A stretch of 21,460 bases of DNA from assembly GCA_021801945.1 (NCBI GenBank), contig JAKABE010000014.1:356-21815 (forward strand), written 5' to 3'. The DNA comes from Acidobacteriota bacterium. Lineage in GTDB: Bacteria > Acidobacteriota > Terriglobia > Terriglobales > Acidobacteriaceae. Shown piece by piece: positions 7,881-16,302 of this stretch. Position 1 is the stretch's first letter; each line of letters starts with the position of its first letter. The position numbers and the translations under genes are program-made. The notes under the pieces were generated by a model. That model saw nothing but the letters and a program-made list of their open reading frames with translations. It searched no databases and was not told the origin of the DNA.

Positions 7881-8852
7881 TTACAGAACGGCTTCCCGCG
7901 CGCGGCCAACCCGGGATCGCGCCAAGCGCTCGGCCGGATAGCGTTCCCCTTCTGCCATCAGGCCCTCGACGGCCTCCACAGGCTGGATGCCGCCGCGCGC
8001 GCCTTGGGCCATGCAGTTCATGGCCGCCGCCGCGCAGGAAAAGTCGAGCTGCCGTTCCAACGGCCAGCCTTGCAGCAGTCCGTAGATGAATCCGGCATGG
8101 AAGATATCGCCCGCCCCGGTCGTGTCCACGGCGGGAACACGATAGGCCGCGCGCGAAAGAAATTCCTTGCCGTCCCATGCGAGAACGCCGCCTGTGCCCA
8201 GCGTGGTTGCGGTCAGCCGGCAGCCGTAGCGGGATTTCATTCGTTGCAGCGCGCCCTTCAGGTCGGGTTCGTCCATCAGTCGGCAGGGAAATTCCCGGCT
8301 CGCGATCAGGTAGTCGATGTTGGCCATCAGATCCTCGACGCCGGGATAGGCCTCATCCAGGTCGGCCACCACCGCAACTCCGGCGGCATGCGCCCATGCA
8401 GCAGCCTGCGCGGCTGCGGCGGTATCGTGGCCATCCACTAGCAGCACGCGCGCATTCTCGATCCACGCGCAGTCCAGCTCTGCGGGCTGCAATGTCATGC
8501 GCTCGTCGCGCCGGCACAGCACCGTGCGCTCCCCGCCGCCGTCCACCAAAATCAGCGACTGCGGGCTCACGCCGCCCGCAACCGTGATCAGCCGCGCCTC
8601 GACGCCCGCGCGGTCAAAGGCCTCGCGGTGCAGGCGCGCCGCGTCGTCGTCCCCCAGCTTGCCCACATAGCGGGTGCTGAGTCCCCAGGTTTGGCAGGCG
8701 ATGGTAGCCGTCGCCACTTGGCCTCCAGGCATCACGCTGGCGGCGCTGTACTCCATCTTCGAGCCGCGCGCCGGGTATTCGTGAAGCGGAATCAGCGTGT
8801 CCGTAGCGTTCAGTCCCACGCCTACGAGATCGACTTTCGGCAACCCAGCCAT
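7881..8852 (-). CDS. PfkB-family carbohydrate or nucleoside kinase
   Basis: A 323-residue ribokinase-fold enzyme that phosphorylates a sugar or nucleoside with ATP in the cytoplasm. The N-terminal signature is PGGQVATATIACQTWGLSTR (42-61) followed by YVGKLGDDD. The C-terminal PfkB signature, DTTGAGDIFHAGF, lies at 243-255 and holds the anion hole and catalytic base D249. The GLNATDTL near residue 13 fits the substrate-binding strand. The start at 8852 begins the fold properly (MAGLPKVDLVGVGLNATD). Its ribosome site is weak, and an ATG at 8897 is an alternative that adds 15 low-complexity residues. Substrate cannot be fixed; ribokinase-like or adenosine-kinase-like specificities are both possible. 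It is divergent from lysA across 91 bases. Confidence 0.88.
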   Translation of the reverse strand: MAGLPKVDLVGVGLNATDTLIPLHEYPARGSKMEYSAASVMPGGQVATATIACQTWGLSTRYVGKLGDDDAARLHREAFDRAGVEARLITVAGGVSPQSLILVDGGGERTVLCRRDERMTLQPAELDCAWIENARVLLVDGHDTAAAAQAAAWAHAAGVAVVADLDEAYPGVEDLMANIDYLIASREFPCRLMDEPDLKGALQRMKSRYGCRLTATTLGTGGVLAWDGKEFLSRAAYRVPAVDTTGAGDIFHAGFIYGLLQGWPLERQLDFSCAAAAMNCMAQGARGGIQPVEAVEGLMAEGERYPAERLARSRVGRAREAVL

Positions 8853-8943
8853 TGGCTCATTGTAACGGCCGCGCGAAGATGCGCCCGAAGCACCCATATG
8901 CTGTACGCTCAGAAGTGTATTTTCGCTTTTCCGGACGGAGCCC

Positions 8944-10221
8944 GTGAGCCAACCGACATCGGCGCGCCCCTTTCACCACCCGCAGCCCGGCCGTGCGCTC
9001 TCCTGCGCCACGGTCTCGCTTGAGGCCCTGGCGCGCCGTCACGGTACGCCGCTCTACGTCTACTCCGCCGATCAGATGGTGGAGCGGTTGGGGTTGTTTC
9101 AGCGCGCGCTCGCCGGCCGCGAGCATCTGATCTGCTACGCGGTAAAGGCCAACTCCGCGCTCGCCATTCTCAATCTGCTCGCCGCGCGCGGCGCGGGCTT
9201 CGACATTGTCTCCGGCGGCGAGTTGGAGCGGGTGCTGGCTGCCGCCCCTGAAGCTGCGGGCCGCGTGGTCTTCTCCGGTGTCGGCAAAACCGCCGCGGAG
9301 ATTGACCTGGCTCTCCAGGCAGGCATCCTGCAATTCAACGTCGAGAGCGAGGCGGAGCTCGATCTGCTGGCTGCACGCGCGCGCAAGCTCAAAACTCGCG
9401 CCCGCTTTGCCTTGCGCGTCAATCCTGACGTCTTTGCCGAAACGCATCCCTATATCTCCACCGGCCTGCGCGAGCATAAGTTTGGCATCGGCATTCGCCG
9501 AGCACCGGCCATCTACAAGCGCGCGTCCGCCATCCGTGGGCTTGAAGCGCACGGGGCCAGCGTCCACATCGGCTCGCAGATTCGTTCCGCGGAGCCGTTC
9601 GGCGCGGCTCTGGAGCGCGTCAGCAAGCTGCTGCGCCAACTCCAGCGGCAAGGAATCGCATTGAAGGCAGTCGATGCCGGCGGCGGCTTGGGCATCGACT
9701 ACCACGATGGCGGATTTGATGCAGCGGCCAAGGTGGCCGAGTACGCGTCGGTGCTTGACCGCGCGCTCAAAGGTTTCAACGGCCGGCTGCTATTGGAACC
9801 GGGCCGCTTCATCGCCGCCCAAGCCGGCGCGCTGGTGACGCGCGTGCTCTACGTAAAGCGCAATGGCAAGAAGACCTTTGTCGTAACCGACGCCTCCATG
9901 AACGACCTGATCCGGCCGGCGCTTTACCAGGCCTGGCACACAATCGTGCCCGTCCGTCCGCGACCAGGTGCGGCGCGGATCGTCGATGTCGTCGGTCCGG
10001 TGTGCGAATCCGGCGATTTCTTTGCCCGCGACCGAAAACTCCCGCCCCTCGAGGCCGGCGACCTGGTGGCCTTACTGGACGCTGGCGCCTACGGCATGGC
10101 GCAAAGCTCCAACTACAACTCCCGCCCGCGTCCGGCAGAGGTGCTGGTCGAGGGCGGCGCAGCGCGCCTGATCCGCCGCCGCGAGACCATGGCCGATCTG
10201 CTGGCGCCGGAGATTGCCTGA
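8944..10221 (+). CDS. lysA: Diaminopimelate decarboxylase
   Basis: A PLP enzyme of fold type III that decarboxylates meso-diaminopimelate to L-lysine, the last step of lysine synthesis. The 425-residue product has the key elements: CYAVKANSALAIL with PLP lysine K68, GASVHIGSQI with H208, the phosphate-binding GGGLGID (247-251 region), EPGR at 285-288, the CESGD motif at 354-358 with C354/E355 from the partner active site, and DAGAYGMAQSSNYNSRPRP. Length fits LysA rather than the shorter arginine or ornithine relatives. The start is GTG at 8944, preceded by GGACGGAG with a short 3-base gap. No other lysine genes are next to it. The shared 91-base region with the divergent kinase must carry both promoters; I see no clear boxes there. 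Confidence 0.95.
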   Translation: MSQPTSARPFHHPQPGRALSCATVSLEALARRHGTPLYVYSADQMVERLGLFQRALAGREHLICYAVKANSALAILNLLAARGAGFDIVSGGELERVLAAAPEAAGRVVFSGVGKTAAEIDLALQAGILQFNVESEAELDLLAARARKLKTRARFALRVNPDVFAETHPYISTGLREHKFGIGIRRAPAIYKRASAIRGLEAHGASVHIGSQIRSAEPFGAALERVSKLLRQLQRQGIALKAVDAGGGLGIDYHDGGFDAAAKVAEYASVLDRALKGFNGRLLLEPGRFIAAQAGALVTRVLYVKRNGKKTFVVTDASMNDLIRPALYQAWHTIVPVRPRPGAARIVDVVGPVCESGDFFARDRKLPPLEAGDLVALLDAGAYGMAQSSNYNSRPRPAEVLVEGGAARLIRRRETMADLLAPEIA

Positions 10222-10434
10222 TTTCCGCGCGTGACCGCGCCCGCAACGGCGGTCGGATTCCAGTCCGGTCCCGTTGATCTGCAAGGAGGCGTTAGCCGCG
10301 CACCGCCCCTTCTCGGCCTCCGTTACCAAACCTGGCTTGCTTCGCGGTCGGAAAGCACGTTGCATGTTCAAGGAGGGTCAGCGGGTTCTAAATCGATCTT
10401 CTTCAGACCGCAGAATGGGACGCCGTAGCCTCCA

Positions 10435-10450
10435 GGTGACTAAAATCACA
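10435..10450 (+). promoter_or_regulatory. CRP/FNR-like site 1 upstream of korA
   Basis: GGTGACTAAAATCACA has the symmetric form GTGA-N6-TCAC, matching the CRP-type consensus TGTGA-N6-TCACA at 9 of 10 positions. Its centre (10442.5) lies about 42 bases before the start point predicted from the TATAAT at 10473-10478, the place where class II activators of this family act. The regulator itself is not in the window. Confidence 0.5.
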
Positions 10451-10470
10451 CCTGCAAAAGTTTGCAGGTG
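10449..10470 (+). promoter_or_regulatory. Perfect 10-bp inverted repeat between the two CRP-like sites
   Basis: CACCTGCAAA (10449-10458) and TTTGCAGGTG (10461-10470) are exact reverse complements separated by AG. Its ends overlap the inner half-sites of both CRP-like motifs. As RNA the 2-base loop is too tight without opening at least one pair; as DNA it looks like an operator for a second dimeric regulator. Confidence 0.45.
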
Positions 10471-10482
10471 ACTATAATCACT
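10467..10482 (+). promoter_or_regulatory. CRP/FNR-like site 2 overlapping a TATAAT -10 box
   Basis: GGTGACTATAATCACT repeats site 1 with one central change within the shared 17-base core, exactly 32 bp downstream, about three helical turns. It contains TATAAT at 10473-10478, a perfect -10 box. The expected -35 position (around 10450-10455) has no consensus, as in activator-dependent promoters. A protein bound here would block the promoter, so the pair could act as an activating and a repressing site. Confidence 0.5.
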
Positions 10483-10539
10483 GGTAGGCACAGAAGGTCG
10501 TCGCCGTGTATTGAATCTTTCGGAAGGGAATCCCGCCAA

Positions 10540-12381
10540 ATGGCGACAGGAAACCTAGCCCTGGGTCAAGAACAGGGTACTGCGGGCGCGCGCCAGCGCG
10601 TCGTCAACGATTTCAGCATCATCGTAGCAACGGTGAACGGCTCCGGCTCGCAATCCGCTAACAGCGTGCTGCTGAAGAGCATCTTCGGAATGGGAGTTCC
10701 CGTCAGCGGGAAGAATCTCTTTCCATCTAACATCGCCGGACTGCCTACCTGGTACACCATCCGCGCCAGCAAGGATGGATATGTCGCTCGCAAGCGCGAA
10801 TCCGAGGTGCTGGTGGCGCTGAATCCTGAAACAGCGCGCGAAGATGTTTTGGCGCTGCCTGCGGGCGCCGCGGCCATCTACGAAGAAAAGCTCGACCTCA
10901 AGCAGTATCGCGACGACATCGTCTTCTATCCAGTTCCGATCGACAAGATCACCGCCGAGGTTTGCCCCAACGCCAAGTTGCGCAAGCTGGTCAGGAACAT
11001 GGTCTACGTGGGCGCGGTCGCCCAGATCTTGCACATTGATCTGGGCGTGGTGGAGGGTGGCCTGCGCAAGCAGTTCTCGAGCAAGCAGAAGGTCTTCGAC
11101 TTGAACTTCGGCGCGGTCAAGGCCGGCTTCGACTATTCCCAGCAGAACCTTCCCAAGCAGGACCCGTTCTTCATCGAGCGTTCGAACAAGACGGCGGGGC
11201 AGATCATCATCGACGGCAACGCGGCTTGCGCCATGGGCGCGGTGTTCGCCGGGGTGACGGTCGTCGCCTGGTATCCCATCACGCCCTCCACCTCGCTGGT
11301 CGAGGCCACCACTGACCTGCTCAAGAAGCTGCGCATGACCCCCGACGGCAAGGCGACCTACGCCGTGGTGCAGGCCGAGGACGAGCTTGCCGCCATCGGC
11401 ATGGTCCTGGGCGCTGGATGGGCTGGAGCCCGTTCAATGACCGCAACCTCCGGACCGGGCATCTCGCTCATGGCCGAGTTCTCCGGCCTGGGGTACTTTG
11501 CCGAGCTTCCTGGCGTGATCTTCGACGTGCAGCGCAGTGGGCCTTCCACGGGCATGCCCACGCGTACGCAGCAGGGAGATCTGATTTCGACAGCGTTCCT
11601 CTCTCACGGCGACACCAAGCACGTGATTCTGCTGCCCGCGAACGTGAAGGAGTGCTTCGAGTTGGGCGGCGCGGCCTTCGACCTGGCAGAGCGGCTGCAA
11701 ACCCCGGTCTTCGTGTTCACTGATCTCGACCTGGGCATGAACAACTGGATGTCGGAGCCCTTTGCCTATCCCACCAAGCCGCTGGATCGCGGCAAGGTGC
11801 TCACGGCCGAGGACCTCAACCGGCTGGGCGGATTCGCGCGCTACCGCGATGTGGACGGCGACGGCATCGGCTGGCGCACGCTGCCGGGAACGGACCATCC
11901 CAAAGCTGCTTACTTCACCCGGGGCTCAGGCCACAATGACGCGGCCGGTTACACCGAGAAGCCTGGCGAGTATCAGGGCATTATGGACCGGCTGGCGCGC
12001 AAGTTCGAGCACGCTCGCAAGCTGGTTCCTGCGCCGGTGACGGTAAGAAACGGCAAATCGAAGATCGGCTTTCTGGCCTTCGGCACCACCGATTTTGCGC
12101 TGCGCGAGAGCATGGACCAGATCGAGAAGGAATTTAGCAAGAAAGTGGACTACATGCGTATCCGCGCCTATCCGTTCACGCACGAGATTCACGATTTTGT
12201 GGCCACGCACGAGCGCGTGTACGTGGTGGAGCAAAACCGCGACGCACAACTGGCTAGCCTGCTGAAACTGGACCTGCCCGCCGATCAGGCCGCCAAGCTG
12301 CGCAGCATCCTGTTTTACAACGGCTTGCCCATCGACGCCCGCACCATCACGGATGAGTTTGCCACCAAGGAGGGTCTCTAA
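10540..12381 (+). CDS. korA: 2-oxoacid:ferredoxin oxidoreductase, alpha subunit with fused gamma domain
   Basis: The large subunit of a CoA-dependent oxidoreductase, probably acting on 2-oxoglutarate and passing electrons to ferredoxin. The 613-residue product has a gamma (catalytic) domain first, residues about 22-200 (VNDFSIIVATVNGSGSQSANSVL). The alpha pyrimidine-binding domain follows from about 222, with IIDGNAACAMGAVFAGV and the hallmark YPITPS at 245-250. The transketolase C-terminal-like domain ends the chain. The start is ATG at 10540, with AAGGGAA about 9 bases upstream; an upstream TTG reading lies inside the regulatory repeat. This gamma-alpha fusion with a separate beta gene is the architecture of KorAB in Mycobacterium and other aerobes. 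The stop overlaps korB by one base. Substrate choice between 2-oxoglutarate and other 2-oxoacids is inferred from architecture. Confidence 0.92.
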   Translation: MATGNLALGQEQGTAGARQRVVNDFSIIVATVNGSGSQSANSVLLKSIFGMGVPVSGKNLFPSNIAGLPTWYTIRASKDGYVARKRESEVLVALNPETAREDVLALPAGAAAIYEEKLDLKQYRDDIVFYPVPIDKITAEVCPNAKLRKLVRNMVYVGAVAQILHIDLGVVEGGLRKQFSSKQKVFDLNFGAVKAGFDYSQQNLPKQDPFFIERSNKTAGQIIIDGNAACAMGAVFAGVTVVAWYPITPSTSLVEATTDLLKKLRMTPDGKATYAVVQAEDELAAIGMVLGAGWAGARSMTATSGPGISLMAEFSGLGYFAELPGVIFDVQRSGPSTGMPTRTQQGDLISTAFLSHGDTKHVILLPANVKECFELGGAAFDLAERLQTPVFVFTDLDLGMNNWMSEPFAYPTKPLDRGKVLTAEDLNRLGGFARYRDVDGDGIGWRTLPGTDHPKAAYFTRGSGHNDAAGYTEKPGEYQGIMDRLARKFEHARKLVPAPVTVRNGKSKIGFLAFGTTDFALRESMDQIEKEFSKKVDYMRIRAYPFTHEIHDFVATHERVYVVEQNRDAQLASLLKLDLPADQAAKLRSILFYNGLPIDARTITDEFATKEGL

Positions 12382-13430
12382 TGGCCAGCGCAACTGCAAA
12401 TCCAGCTCCGGGACCGAAAGTGAATCAGCTCGGGCTGCCCATCCTTGAGTACCGCGGGGGCAAGTCCACCCTCTGCGCCGGCTGCGGCCACAACGCCATC
12501 TCCGAGCGCATCATCGACGCCATGTTTGAAATGGGCGTGGCGCCCGAACGGGTCGTCAAGATGAGTGGCATCGGCTGCTCCTCGAAGAGCCCGGCGTACT
12601 TCATGAGCCGCTCGCACAGCTTCAACAGTGTGCACGGACGCATGCCTTCGGTGACCACCGGAGCCGTTCTGGCCAACCATACCTTGACCGCTCTGGGCGT
12701 CTCCGGCGACGGCGACACAGCGTCCATCGGGATTGGCCAGTTTGTCCACCTCATGCGCCGCAATCTGCCCATGATCTACATCATCGAGGACAACGGCGTT
12801 TATGGCTTGACCAAGGGCCAGTTCTCGGCCACCGCCGACATCGGCTCCGTGCTCAAGCACGGCGTGATTAACGATCTGCCGCCCATCGACACTTGCGCCC
12901 TTGCCATTCAGTTGGGCGCTACGTTTGTGGGCCGCTCGTTCTCCGGCGACAAGAAGCAGTTGCTGGCCATGCTTAAGGCGGCCATCGCGCACAAGGGAAC
13001 CGTGATGCTCGATGTCTTGAGCCCTTGCGTGACCTTCAACGACCACGAGGGCTCGACCAAGAGCTACAAGTTCCTGCAGGAGAACGACGAGGCAATCAAC
13101 GAGGTCGGGTTTGTAGACGACTTCGAGGAGATCGACGTCGATTACGACTCCGGCCAGGTGTTCGACGTGAAGATGTACGACGGTTCAACCTTGCGGCTGC
13201 GCAAGCTGCATGGAGACTACGATCCGACCAACAAAGCCAATGCGGTGCGCACCTTGATGGAAGCGCATGAGAAGAACGAAATTCTCACCGGCGTCTTCTA
13301 CATCGAAACCCAGAAGCCGTCCTTCATCGATTTGTTGAACATCGTGGACGAGCCGCTGGCGACACTGCCCGAATCCATCACGCGCCCTCCCAAGTCCGCG
13401 CTCGACAGCCTGATGACGAGCCTCCAGTAG
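12381..13430 (+). CDS. korB: 2-oxoacid:ferredoxin oxidoreductase, beta subunit
   Basis: The thiamine-diphosphate and iron-sulfur subunit. The 349-residue chain has the ThDP motif GDGDTASIGIGQFVHLMRRN (109-128), then EDNGVYGLTKGQ (136-147). Four cysteines, C32, C35, C66 and C216, fit the spacing of a single [4Fe-4S] cluster in this subunit type. A textbook AGGAGG (12368-12373) lies 7 bases before the ATG, inside the end of korA, and the stop and start overlap as TAATG. The two genes should be translated together and form an alpha2beta2 enzyme. No ferredoxin gene lies alongside. A strong hairpin follows the stop codon. Confidence 0.93.
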   Translation: MASATANPAPGPKVNQLGLPILEYRGGKSTLCAGCGHNAISERIIDAMFEMGVAPERVVKMSGIGCSSKSPAYFMSRSHSFNSVHGRMPSVTTGAVLANHTLTALGVSGDGDTASIGIGQFVHLMRRNLPMIYIIEDNGVYGLTKGQFSATADIGSVLKHGVINDLPPIDTCALAIQLGATFVGRSFSGDKKQLLAMLKAAIAHKGTVMLDVLSPCVTFNDHEGSTKSYKFLQENDEAINEVGFVDDFEEIDVDYDSGQVFDVKMYDGSTLRLRKLHGDYDPTNKANAVRTLMEAHEKNEILTGVFYIETQKPSFIDLLNIVDEPLATLPESITRPPKSALDSLMTSLQ

Positions 13431-13436
13431 CTCGGA

Positions 13437-13472
13437 GCGCATCCCTGCGGCGAATAGGCCGCGGGGATGCGC
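13437..13472 (+). terminator. 15-bp hairpin after korB
   Basis: GCGCATCCC (13437-13445) pairs with GGGATGCGC (13464-13472), a T-G wobble follows, then GCGGC (13447-13451) pairs with GCCGC (13458-13462) around the loop GAATAG. It begins 7 bases after the korB stop, the right place for a terminator. There is no T-run after it. Confidence 0.65.
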
Positions 13473-13568
13473 CGCCCACCTGTTCCAGTCAAGAATGCTC
13501 AGCGAGGCTCGCGCCATTCCATGTGCCGCGTTGCGGAGTAGTAGCATCGGTACGGGAGATTTTTCTTC

Positions 13569-15761
13569 ATGGACCGGCGCCTATTCCTGAAAACCGCCGC
13601 AGCCGCAGTGCCGCTGGCGCGCATGAGTGACTCGTTTGCCCTGCCATTGGCCCCTGGACTTGATCCCGGAACCGTAGCCCAAACCGAAGCCGCTCCTGGA
13701 GCCGCCGCCGCAGCCGGCCCGCCCTGGCAGCTCGCCTTGCGCCGCATCGGCCAAACCAACAACACTGAGCACGATCCGGCGGTCCTCAATGTCGAGGCCT
13801 GGGCCGACTATTGGGCCAGTGCCAAGGTCGGCGTCGTCTTCCTCAGCGTCACCGGCATCGTCGCCTTCTATCCCAGCAAGGTGCCCTTCCATCGTCACGC
13901 CGAGTACCTCAACGGACGCGATTTCCTCGGTGAGTTGCACGCTGCGGCCCGCAAGCGCGGCCTGCATACCATCGCGCGCTACAGTCCCGATCTCAACTGG
14001 GACGACGCGCTGGCTGCTCATCCCGAGTGGTTCATGCGCGACGAGCTCGGCCATCCCCTCACCACCCCGGACACCCCAAAGCTCTTCCGCACCTGCATGT
14101 TCACCAGCTACATGACCGATTACTTCCCCGCGGTGATCCGCGAGGTCAACTCCCGCTACGACATGGACGCGCACTACAGCAACGGCTGGCCCTCCTTCGA
14201 ACTGCCCGTCTGCTATTGCAACGCCTGCCGCCAGTTGCCGCCGCCCGGCACACCGGCCTACTGGGACAAATTCAACGCGCGCGTCGAGCAGTTGTGGAAG
14301 CTCTACGACTCCCTCGCCAAGGAGAAGAAAGCGTCGAGCTTTTACTTCCCCAACATCGGCAACGGCATTCACGCCACCCCCAACCTGGCTCAGTTCGGCT
14401 CTTATTGCCCGTGGTTCCAGGCCGACAACCAGGGCCGCGGCGGGCAGCCCGCGCCCATCTGGGGCGCCGCGCAACAGGGCCGCGTCTGCCACGCCGTCCT
14501 CGAGGGCGGTATGGCCGCCAACGTCACCGCCGCCTGGTCCACCGGGCCCATCCGCTGGCGCGAGGTCACCAAGTCCGCCGCTGAAACCCACATGTGGTTC
14601 GGCGAAATCCTCGCCAGCGGCATGGTTCCCTACTACCACAAAGTCGGCGCCGAAGACGGCATGGGCGAGGACCTGCGCTGGGAAAAAATCGGCCTCGACT
14701 ACTTCCAGTGGATCGCCCGCCACGATCCCCACTTCGTCAATAAACGCGCCATCGCCGACATCGGCGTGGTCTTCGGCCAGCGCACCCAGCTCTTCTACCA
14801 GCAGCCCCACGACGTCTCCAAGCAGGAAATCTTCGACGCCATGTACTATGCGCTGCTCGAAGGCCGCTTCCTCTTCGATCTCGTCCACGAAGACCGCCTG
14901 CAACTGGAGCGCATCAAGAAGTACTCGGCCCTCATCCTGCCCAACACCGCCCTGCTCAGCGACGAGCAATGCCAGCAGTTGCGCGCCTATGTCGCTCAGG
15001 GCGGCTCACTGCTGGCCACCTTTGAGACCAGCATGTACAACGAGCGCAACGAGCGCCGCGCCGACTTCGGCCTCGCCGACGTCTTCGGCATTCACCTCGC
15101 CGGCGTCATGACCGAACGCCGCGGCAACTCCAACCCCTATATGGCGCGCATCGAACGCCCGCATCCCATCCTCGATGGCTTTGTCGATACGCACTGGATT
15201 CCCGGCGCCGAGTATCTCCTCCCGCTCAAGCCCGTCGCCAATCCTGTCCTCACCGTGGTGCCCAGCTATGTGGCCTATCCGCCCGAGCTCTCCTGGCCGC
15301 CCATCTCCCACACCAACCAGCCCGCCGCAGTCCTCTCCGAGCGCGGCCAAAGCCGCCTGGCCTACTTCCCCGGCGACATCGAGGCCACTATGTGGCGCTC
15401 CGGCCATACTGATCTCAGCCGCCTTCTCCAGAACACCATTCGCTGGATCTCGCGCGATCAGTCCTCGGTCCGCATTGAAGGCAAGGGCCTCATTGAAGCC
15501 TTTGCCTGGGAAACCCAGCCAGGCTTCGCCGTGCATGTGCTCAACTACACCAACCCCAACGCCCACAAGGGCTGGCTGCGCGAGTTCTATCCCATCGGTC
15601 CGCAGAAGGTCACCTTCCGCCTGCCCGCCGGCCGCCGCGTAACGCGCGTCGAGCTATTGCGCGCCGAGCGCGACATCCCGTTCCACACAGCCGGCGGCAC
15701 GGTCGAATTCACCATCCCCTCGGTCGTGGATAACGAAGTCGCTGCCCTCTACTCCGCCTGA
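13569..15761 (+). CDS. Tat-exported glycoside-hydrolase-like protein with beta-galactosidase-type trimerisation domain
   Basis: A 730-residue protein likely to act on a glycan outside the cytoplasm. It begins MDRRLFLKTAAAAVP, a twin-arginine signal (RRLFLK at 3-8). Residues about 70-370 resemble a TIM-barrel of the GHL6 / hypothetical glycosyl hydrolase type: ADYWASAKVGVVFLSVTG, HTIARYSPDLNWDDALAAHPEWF, and YDMDAHYSNGWPSFELPVCYCNACR. Residues about 390-510 resemble the GATase-like middle domain of GH42 beta-galactosidases (KKYSALILPNTALLSDEQCQ, then LRAYVAQGGSLLATFETS). The tail (about 610-730) is a beta-sandwich. GGGAG lies 10 bases before the ATG. It has no sugar transporter, regulator or other hydrolase next to it. 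The substrate is unknown and catalytic acids cannot be assigned by eye; activity is inferred from fold-level resemblance. Confidence 0.75.
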   Translation: MDRRLFLKTAAAAVPLARMSDSFALPLAPGLDPGTVAQTEAAPGAAAAAGPPWQLALRRIGQTNNTEHDPAVLNVEAWADYWASAKVGVVFLSVTGIVAFYPSKVPFHRHAEYLNGRDFLGELHAAARKRGLHTIARYSPDLNWDDALAAHPEWFMRDELGHPLTTPDTPKLFRTCMFTSYMTDYFPAVIREVNSRYDMDAHYSNGWPSFELPVCYCNACRQLPPPGTPAYWDKFNARVEQLWKLYDSLAKEKKASSFYFPNIGNGIHATPNLAQFGSYCPWFQADNQGRGGQPAPIWGAAQQGRVCHAVLEGGMAANVTAAWSTGPIRWREVTKSAAETHMWFGEILASGMVPYYHKVGAEDGMGEDLRWEKIGLDYFQWIARHDPHFVNKRAIADIGVVFGQRTQLFYQQPHDVSKQEIFDAMYYALLEGRFLFDLVHEDRLQLERIKKYSALILPNTALLSDEQCQQLRAYVAQGGSLLATFETSMYNERNERRADFGLADVFGIHLAGVMTERRGNSNPYMARIERPHPILDGFVDTHWIPGAEYLLPLKPVANPVLTVVPSYVAYPPELSWPPISHTNQPAAVLSERGQSRLAYFPGDIEATMWRSGHTDLSRLLQNTIRWISRDQSSVRIEGKGLIEAFAWETQPGFAVHVLNYTNPNAHKGWLREFYPIGPQKVTFRLPAGRRVTRVELLRAERDIPFHTAGGTVEFTIPSVVDNEVAALYSA

Positions 15762-16302
15762 AGACAAGTGCCGCACGCCGTCTGGCGGAGCGCCTGCGGA
15801 TTACTGCGAATCTTCCCACTTGCTTCAACGGTAGGCCGCCACTCTATACAACGTTATGCCCACACCCTGTACTACGAAATCTCACCACCGGTGATGGATC
15901 GACCCCTGTCAACAGCATCGTCCCGCCGACCGCGGCAATCTGCCCGGCTAGAGAAAGAGAGACGATCCCGGGCCGACGGCCAATGGATGGCAAAGAGAAG
16001 AGTCGCCGGTCATTTCGAGGGAGCCGGACTTGAAGATCGTAGTCGGCTTACCGACTGAGATCAGCACATCGCCGGTCCACACATTCTGGCGGGGCACAGG
16101 CTCGGAAACCCCCGCGTCATCGATGTCTATGCATCTCCGGTGCAGACTCCTCGAAGGCTCTCAAGGGCTTTGAAGGCCACATGCATTCTGTCATTCGGAC
16201 CGGCAAGAATCCCAACCCGGTGAGCCATGGGCCGAACCCTTCCAGACTATGGAACAGCTCAGTACGCTTGAGCTGCTTCATAGTTTGGCCCCACTGAAAA
16301 GC
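15762..16302. other. 541-base intergenic region between convergent genes
   Basis: It lies between the 3' ends of the glycoside-hydrolase-like gene and the rocD-like gene, so terminators rather than promoters are expected. Visible structures are AGTCGG/CCGACT with a 4-base loop (16041-16056) and the long hairpin at 16247-16283. A 96-codon frame at 15768-16058 has no ribosome site and an Arg/Ser-rich composition, and I do not call it. Nothing else was recognised. Confidence 0.55.
16247..16283 (-). terminator. Long hairpin after the rocD-like gene
   Basis: CAGCTCA (16255-16261) and TGAGCTG (16269-16275) form a 7-bp upper stem with a 7-base loop. Beyond single-base bulges on each side, CTATG/GAA pairs with TTC/ATAG, adding seven more pairs. 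It lies 20 bases after the stop codon on the minus strand. It is well placed to be a terminator but has no T-run. Confidence 0.55.

Larger units (their letters stand above)
10222..10539 (+). other. Intergenic region upstream of korA
   Basis: No credible gene lies here. The first 200 bases hold only a weak GACCGC/GCGGTC inverted repeat (10233-10254), which may end lysA. The last 110 bases are the korAB control region, described separately. The A/T-rich patch around 10433-10482 stands out from the GC-rich background. Confidence 0.6.

Noticed and set aside
10462..10539. An earlier TTG start for korA
   Set aside because: It begins inside the regulatory inverted repeat, has no ribosome site and adds a tail without homology. 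The ATG at 10540 has a purine-rich site upstream.
13581..14969. Long 462-codon open frame on the minus strand, opposite the glycoside-hydrolase-like gene
   Set aside because: It is the mirror of a strongly coding GC-rich plus-strand gene. Its product is Gly/Val/Glu/Asp-rich without a domain or ribosome site.
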